Source: Rhytidiadelphus loreus (taxonomy: Eukaryota > Streptophyta > Bryopsida > Hypnales > Hylocomiaceae). From it: a stretch of 64,000 bases of DNA. The notes under the pieces are model-generated. The model saw nothing but the letters and a program-made list of their open reading frames with translations, searched no databases and had not been told where the DNA came from. The first letter of the stretch is position 1, and each line of letters opens with the position of its first letter. Made by a program: the position numbers and the translations under genes. The stretch is taken from positions 71,343,348 to 71,407,347 of the forward strand of contig OX344764.1 in assembly GCA_947034895.1 (NCBI GenBank), in the 5' to 3' direction. This document shows, piece after piece, positions 57,354-64,000 of the stretch.

Positions 57354-58674
57354 TAACATTGAACACTTTAGAATTCCTAATGAAACTATTCCATGAAAAT
57401 CTCATTCAATACGAGTGTGATTAACACATAAAGTAGCAACACCCATAACCGTCAAATTAAGCAATTCAACATAGTTGGAGGCACTTTTTTTTAGAAAAAA
57501 TATTTTTTTAGTATTAGCAACTGAAAATCATGAATTTTCAAAAAAAGAATTAGAATTTTTGGATAAGGCATCTAATTTCTGTGAATTTTCAAAGTAGAAC
57601 TCACTAAGGCACCCTAAACCACACTCTACTAAAGTTGCCTTGATTGTAGTTCCAAAATCTAAAAAAATTAGAGCCTACCAACCACAATTAAGAATTGGCA
57701 CGGTTTCAAAGTACATTTGGAGACACTTTAAGGGAACTCTACTATCGAAGTATGGGTACACTAATGGTTATGGGCGTTGCTACCTTATGGCTTCAAAGCT
57801 TAGAGTTAAATGAACTATTAATTCTATCTTCATATTGTACAATTTTCAGTTTGTTGAACCCACAAAGGTAAATCTTCCTATTCATACAATGTGACAATTT
57901 TTCCACTTTTAGTTGATGTCTTACATTTACATTTAGTTTGTTTTTATATAACACTACAAGTACCATGGCACAATTTTAGTGGACCGCCTTTCATCATAGA
58001 TTTTCTTGAATATGTTCATTTTATCACCCATATGAAATTATTTGTCTACATCTATACTCATCATATTATGAAAAATTTGCATGACTTCTATTTGTCAAGG
58101 CTAACTTATTAATAAAAATTCCTATTATATGATGTTTTTACATACCCTAATTTATATATATTAGAGTGTGTAGCATTTCATGAACCTTATAGTAGCTCTA
58201 CAAATTATATAAAATTTTCCCCCTTTGAATTAAATGAACCCTATCTTTTAACTCACGTAGTTTTCTACAAATCGTAAGTGTTCCCCTTGGGAATGGAACT
58301 CTTGAGTACTAATTTTAATTTATATACCTCATCATTCTCATGTGCGTTGTTGTACATCCTAGTGATCCTACCACAGTACCACCTCATATGCATATAAATA
58401 TATAATGAACTCTCATTTCTACTCTCAAATGCAAAACATGATGATACATTATTGCTTAGATACATGATGACATGATGACACATTTTTGCTTAGAAGAGCA
58501 TCAAGCATGTGTATTTCACGGTTGCTACAAATTTCATACATAAAGATACGGACATATGGTGAAAATCTTGTAATATGCAATTTGGTCTTTCTTCCATCAT
58601 GACAATTGTAATATTGTATGACTTATGTGAATTTATGAATGTGTAGTAAACAAAGTAGCAAACAACTAATTATG
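57354..58674. other. AT-rich, no gene
   Basis: Short ORFs only; nothing supported. Confidence 0.4.
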
Positions 58675-59358
58675 TTTGAATTGATTTTCTAGAGTTTGAT
58701 ATACACAAAAAGCTTAGAATCATTCCGTTATGATCAATGAGTCAAAATTATGAGGATTTTCTGTTTGCGGGCAGTTTTGGATTTCCTGCTCTAAAATAAA
58801 CTTTGACATCCTTTATCTTATCCAATTTTCAATATTTTTGGACAAAAATAAAATTATAGGATGTACATACATTATTACAACATTTCGACCATTGGAATTG
58901 TAAATTTTGAATTCCATATTTAAATTGTAAATAATTTAGTATTTTTAATCATTCTCTAGTACTACCTACTTACTATTTTTTTCCTATATGTTGTACTATT
59001 CCAAATGATCTGAAATTTTTCAAGCATGTGGACAACTTGTCTAGGAAAACAAATCCAAAGAAGCACCACCATTTAGGTCATTTTTTCATAGAAATGTGAG
59101 CTTGTGAAGTGCAGCTGCCCTGCTTTTCGCAGGGTCAAAAAAATGATTTTTGTTAATTTCAAATTTTGAATGCTTATATCTTGCAATCCACCCGGTGGAA
59201 ATGTCTGAAATTTTTACCACAAGTTTTTGATACTATATAATACAACATCCTACGGTTAGATACGTCAATACAGTTTTTAATCAAAATTTTGGTAGTTGTA
59301 CCAGAAATGACAGTTTTAGAGAGTTTTTGGTGAAAACATAGTGACGGTCCTTTAAGGG
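58675..59358 (+). repeat. 5'-truncated TTAA-family element
   Basis: The text follows 22300-22934 closely and ends TCCTTTAAGGG followed by TTAA (59359-59362). The left end is missing. Confidence 0.6.
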
Positions 59359-60079
59359 TTAAAAAAAGTCAACTTTAGTGTTGACCACATCGGACGGGCG
59401 AGACCTCTATCGGACGGGCGAGACCTCTATCGGACGGGCAAACCGGACGTCCGTCCGGTATGACAACCCTGCTATTTGCATGCATGTTGAAGACAAAGAA
59501 TTGTGTTTTTTTGAATGCCCTTTGGTGGGCACATGTCCTTTTATTGTGGCAATAGCCCACAACAATCCTAAACGTACATCATCATTTTTGAATGCTCCAC
59601 AGTACTAAAAACCCCTAAAATGCAAAGTGTGACAAATTAGGTAAATTACAATTTAATTAAAGGATTTTTTTTCAAAATTTCTCAAAAGTAAGGAATCTGA
59701 GGACTTCCAAGTTAGCCATCTCCAATAAAAATTTCAAGTACATGGACTTCATTTCCCAAAAGATATGGCAAATTGCATCTCCGTCATTCCAATTGTGACG
59801 CCAAATAGTACCGGTGTTTCTTGCATTCATCCATTAATTTATATCTAGTTGTATCCATTTTTGATGACAAATTGTTTTTTTCTTCAAATAGTATTTTTCA
59901 GTACTTACAAGTAGTCAAAAGTTCTATTAATTGTCAATTTTTTAGATCAACGGTTGAGATTGTTTTATTTCATAGTACTAAGCGTAAAAAACTACAATTT
60001 TGGCAAAACGCTACGAAAATTGTTTGGTCTTTTTTGCAACCACCCATTTTTGACATTTTGTTGTTATGGCCAAGTGAAA

Positions 60080-60560
60080 TTCAACTTTTGGAGTTCTCCG
60101 ATAAGGTGAAAATGGATGTTGACATTGATAATGTAAGTCGGTTAATTCTAGTTACATTGAATCCTTTTTAATATGTCTTGCTCTTATTGATTCTAATAAG
60201 GTTTGTCCGTGTCATGTCAACAAGGAGAGTTCTCAATTATGAAGGAGAAAATGAACGTTGACATTGATAATGTGAGTGTTAATTCTAATTAAATTGAATC
60301 CTTTTCAAGATGTTTTGTTATTGTTCATTCTAATGACGGTTGTTGTGTCACATCCCCGGTCACATCAACAAGGAGAGTTCTCCTAGAAGGAGAAAATGAA
60401 CATTGACATTGATAATGTATGTGTTAATTCTAGTTAAATTGAATTCTTTTCAATATGTCTTGCTATTGATGATTCTAATGAAGGTTGTTTGTGTCACGTC
60501 AATTTGGAACATGAATGTGTCCGTCATAACATTAGCCTTCAACTCCAATGTCTTTCAAAA
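60080..60560. repeat. triplicated ~140-bp tandem segment
   Basis: 'gacattgataatgt' occurs at 60121, 60260 and 60405 (spacing 139 and 145) within longer similar units. The last unit matches 18100-18290. Confidence 0.75.
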
Positions 60561-61850
60561 TAGGGAGTGATTGAATTACTACAATGGACAATTTGGATGA
60601 AAAGAATTGGGAGCTAGGTGGATAGGATAATTTGACCAATTGATTTGACAATGTATTGGACAAAACAACTCAACTAACAAATTGTTCATCTCCATGGACA
60701 AGTCATCGTGTCACTAGACCTCTGTCAAACTTGACAGATATAGAGGATGGACCCCATAAATTTTTATCAAGATTTTTTATCTCAAGAGAAATTTTAGATA
60801 AAATAAAATTGACCATCTATATTCTAGCGTTATCTTTACGCAGTAAGACCTATTATAATTGTTGTGTCATGGCAGACTAATTCAAATGGCTCACATGTCT
60901 TCAAGATAAAAAACCTTGATTCTAACCATTGTTGTTATATTGTGAATTTGTAGGATGGGAAGCTATTGTTTACATTGAACTCTAGAAGTTTGACAAAGTC
61001 TCTAAGTTTTGGAATATTTTGGGCAAGCGCTAATATCAAATGGTCATGGCTTTAGTTGTACAACTATGGCAAGAATAGGACCTTATATCTTACACAACAT
61101 AATAGAGGAAGCAACATTTATTGTTTGCTTTGTATTATGATTGGCCTTTCTATGATTTGCCAACCAAGGTTGTTGCTTTGGCAATTAATTTGGCAGCCAT
61201 TTGCACCAAAGTAATGGGCTCTACACCATGCCTTTGCAACACAAATAATATTGAAAGGGTGGAAAATCGCTATAAAACTTCAAATTAAAGAAAAATCTTG
61301 GATGAAATTGCTAGATTGTTGATGAATACATAATTACAAATATGTCAGATGTGCTAACGTGATATTTTCTATCCAATATGTGGATGAATTTTGAAATTGC
61401 AGGTCCCCTCCGATCCAACATTTAATATCAGCACTTTGACACTTCATGAAAAATGAAAAAAACAACAACCTTGGAACAAACCCAAGAACGCTTCTCCCAG
61501 TTGTTGAGATTGGAGATGAATGCACCGGAAAAATTAGGAAAAATTGACACGAAGTCCTCATTGATTTAACTTCCCGAATTACAAAGCCATCTACAGCCTG
61601 AGGATTCATCGTCGAAGTGCCGTCAGTATTTCTTGTTTTATTTCTGCAGCTAAACTGTCTTTGTGAAACTTGTCTGCTAACTTAATGTACACTGCCGTCG
61701 GTCGCTCAATCCATTTCTGAAGAGAGGAGCTAAGCAACCGTGCTCACAACTTCTTGCTATGTCATGCATTATCCAGCTTTTGAGGCACTGCGGGTGAATA
61801 CTCGTGCTAGCTTTGATATTCTCCAGACTCCTTGAAAACTGATTCGACAT
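60561..61850. other. intergenic region and FRO 3' flank
   Basis: AT-rich to about 61.38 kb, then less so; the latter is probably the FRO 3' UTR or flank on the minus strand. No gene recognised. Confidence 0.4.
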
Positions 61851-64000
61851 TCAAAGATCAAAGCTGACAGAGTGATAATGAAACGGAGTCTTCATTAGGG
61901 ATGCGAAATTTCGAGAGCGACAGGCAATGGCAACACTTTCTTGAAGCCCTTCAGGTCCGCAGACAAGCACACCTACTTCCTCCCTATCGTGCTTCTCAGC
62001 AACTTCATTGAAGAGCTCTGGTAGAAATAAATCCGAAGTATGTTAGCTGACGAAATTACCAAGTTAGAAACCAGACTAGCGCATGTCATATGCTCATTTC
62101 AATTCATGTACTTCTGTATGGACTTACTTGGCAATTTCAACATGGATGGTCAACATAATTTTGCACCGCTAGCAATTCTCCAACTTGCCAACAACATGGA
62201 CAAAACCGAGTGAGGAGTGATACTAACCTTTGAATTGTGGTCGGCTACCTTCGGTGATGATGCAACTGTCTAGCAAAGAACTGTTGTCGTTACCCTCCAG
62301 GTCTGCAACTTTAGACTCCTGTCTGTGGCTAGACGACGACGATCCTAAGTATGTACTGGACATCCAGAAAAAGATAACAGTGCCCCCACAGATAAAAATT
62401 GCTATAAACAAGCTCACGAAATGAAGGATAGTCTCGACGGATGTATTGAATTTCTTCCCCTTCGGCTGAAGCCTTGGATCGGTCACGTAGTGGTAGAACA
62501 GGGCGGAGATCAACACAAATCCAGTCGTCGTAGCGAGTATGAGCGCGATCATCCACAAGTTTTGATAAGAATTAATGGTTGAAATGCCATTGCGATTGGC
62601 AGCTCCCTTCTGTGGACTCTCATTGCCGCCTAAAACGTGGATTTCGGCCCCAGACATCTCCACCGTGGGTGATTCAGCCAAACCCCCAACATTGGGTTCT
62701 CCAGTGACGTATGCTTGTAAAGTTAATCTGAACGATTTGAATTGTTGGTGAACAGAGCTTGGATATATTTGCCCAGGTTTGATCGTTCTCAAGGTAGCCA
62801 ATTCTGCTCTTCCTCTGACGCACCATATTAGTCGCACATTCGTTGGCAAGCCTTCTTGTTGAAGGGAATAACGCTTCAATATGTCCTCGATAATGGCCAT
62901 GAAAGGGGTTATTCCCGCTCCTCCGGCCACCAAAATCAAATTCCTATACCTGTTCATCAGAAGAAAAAAAAGGTCATGTCAGATCACGACGACGAATCTG
63001 ACTTTCGACCTTCGTCGAACTCAAGGTATTAATTCCACCAAAAGGGAACTGAAAACTGCGCACTATTCAACTGTAATTTTGCTACGAGTTATACGATATG
63101 AATTGGAAGGCCACATCGCAATAAGGAAGCTTGAATATGTTCTATTACATAGGAGGTAAATTTGATCAGCAAAGGGTATTTCAAACCTGAGAAAGTAGTC
63201 CCTTTCATGACCGTAAGGACCTTCAGCATAGAGCTTTAGTGCGAATGGGCACCCTGCTAATTTGGTGTCGGTGGCAGATTTGGCGTTGATTTCATTGTGT
63301 AGGCCAGTCGTCCAGTCACCAAGAGGTTTGATATGTACAGAAATCTCATTATTATCGTTGAGTGGGCTTGACGAGGTGCTGAACGGATGCCAGTGCACAC
63401 GTGAGAGGCCGGGGACATTGAGGTATAGGAAGCTCAGCGTGTTGTACTTGAAGCCTGCGATGTCAAAGATGAATATTTTAGGCGATAAAATGGGAACAAA
63501 GATCCACCTTACTTATTTCCTTGAACGACTTAATGTGAAAAAGAAATGCGAGTCTTACTGAACCGTTACATAGAATAAATAGAACCGTTACTTAATGTAA
63601 TAAATAGAATTAGGGCCGGGCTGGCATACGTTGTTCATAGAATCATGCATACCTCGCTGCTTGGGAATCTTAAGCTCCACGAGACCGCTGGGTAGTATCC
63701 GAGCGGTCACACCAGTCACTTGCCTTCGAGATTGCACCATTCTAAGGAAGCGGCCTATGAAGAAGAGGAAAATCGGACCCATGGATGCGCCCGTATGACT
63801 CCAGTCAACATGGAATACATAGAATGCGAAGAAAACGAGGTACAGTTGATGCACGGTGAAGAAGGTGTTGAAGTGATTCGAACGAACGTACGGAATGGAC
63901 GCAAATCCCATGGTGATTGCCGTCAGAACTGCAAGGAAGCCGGCACAGTTGTTGATTCCGCTATGAGGCCATTCGACCAACTGCATGCACATCAACCGAC
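61851..64000 (-). CDS. FRO: ferric reductase oxidase (FRO/NOX-type), 3' part, 4 visible exons
   Basis: Membrane flavocytochrome that passes electrons from NADPH via FAD and haem to ferric or cupric chelates. Visible exons, in gene order: about 63653-64000 (5' part runs off the window), 63187-63454, 62228-62949 and 61851-62017; donors, acceptors and phases all agree. Exon order shows transmembrane helices with histidines (FTVHQLYLVFF, FHVDWSH), the FAD motif HWHPFS, the NAD(P)H loop LILVAGGAGITPF, then two C-terminal transmembrane spans within a long hydrophilic loop region as in plant FROs, and the terminal LVCGPEG in the last exon. The final exon is joined by a GTTAGT donor at 62227. Reading through that donor would instead give a false early stop (TAG 62225-62223) and lose the NADPH-binding end. 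Confidence 0.9.

Larger units (their letters stand above)
53707..59479. mobile_element. 5,757-bp non-autonomous hAT element (53715-59471) plus TSD
   Basis: Perfect 8-bp target duplication CTATTTGC (53707-53714, 59472-59479). Ends TAGGGTTGTCATACCGGACG and, reversed, CAGGGTTGTCATACCGGACG. Subterminal repeats of GGACGG/CGGACGGG occur at both ends. No transposase. The GGGTTGTC core matches the giant element's ends, so it may have been moved by a related transposase. The interior is tandem repeats and other insertions. Confidence 0.88.
52850..60045. mobile_element. fold-back repeat interrupted by a hAT element
   Basis: 52850-53345 is roughly the reverse complement of 53575-53714 joined to 59472-59840. 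Shared text includes 'tgtcacactttgc' / 'gcaaagtgtgaca' and GTGTTTCTTGCA-type ends. A related unit occurs at 53346-53590 and, inverted, at 59820-60045 (both with 'ctcag/aaccgttg' text). The 5.76-kb hAT element splits the right arm at 53714/59472. Confidence 0.5.

Noticed and set aside
62223..62225. TAG as the FRO stop codon
   Set aside because: It is part of a GTTAGT donor; the next exon (62017-61851) supplies the conserved CGP-containing C-terminus in the correct phase.

Overview
The window is nuclear DNA of a land plant. It is AT-rich and transposon-rich, with GT-AG introns and plant-type genes: a class-B (VSP-like) acid phosphatase, a family-1 UDP-glycosyltransferase (UGT), a DUF538 protein and a ferric reductase oxidase (FRO). 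The repeat load suggests a non-seed plant such as a bryophyte or lycophyte, but I cannot fix the lineage from sequence alone.

Layout. Bases 1-6.7 kb are repeats: a 263-bp MITE, old AT-rich repeats and an (AT)n tract. An acid phosphatase gene in four visible exons lies at 6.8-9.2 kb (+), and a five-exon UGT gene at 11.6-16.2 kb (+). From 16.2 to 25 kb is repeat DNA holding a 476-bp hAT-type element and two ~0.9-kb elements flanked by TTAA, one of them carrying a nested MITE. A single-exon DUF538 gene lies at 25.0-25.5 kb (-), with a spliced short ORF just upstream of it. From 50.7 to 61.8 kb is more repeat DNA, including a 5.76-kb non-autonomous hAT element inserted in a fold-back repeat. The 3' part of an FRO gene occupies 61.85-64 kb (-).

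The centre of the window is the main discovery: one 23,630-bp element, 27061-50690, with the marks of a giant hAT transposon. It is bounded by a perfect 8-bp target-site duplication (AGTGGAAA at 27053-27060 and 50691-50698) and short terminal inverted repeats (CAAGGTTGTCT / CAGGGTTGTCT). Just inside each end is a CpG-rich array of a ~14-bp unit (GACCCGCGGTCGCC / GACCCGAAGTCGCC), and the two terminal arrays are inverted relative to each other. It carries a DDE/hAT transposase gene with hATC domain, three paralogous genes sharing a new N-terminal domain (motif YVxWCHIxKLFP) joined to different C-termini (one with a RING-H2 finger, two with acidic coiled coils), and an intact protein-kinase-like gene. 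Each gene is preceded by a copy of the same CpG-rich array. The kinase is flanked by ~1.6-kb inverted arms that contain a tRNA-like A-box/B-box module and a hairpin whose arms co-vary between copies. Some reading frames are broken by stops or a homopolymer slip, so this copy may be ageing.

Three elements in the window share the terminus YAG(G/A)(G/A)TTGTC or a close variant with 8-bp target duplications (one of them 7/8). This suggests a hAT clade in which the transposase of the large element could mobilise smaller relatives. That is inference.
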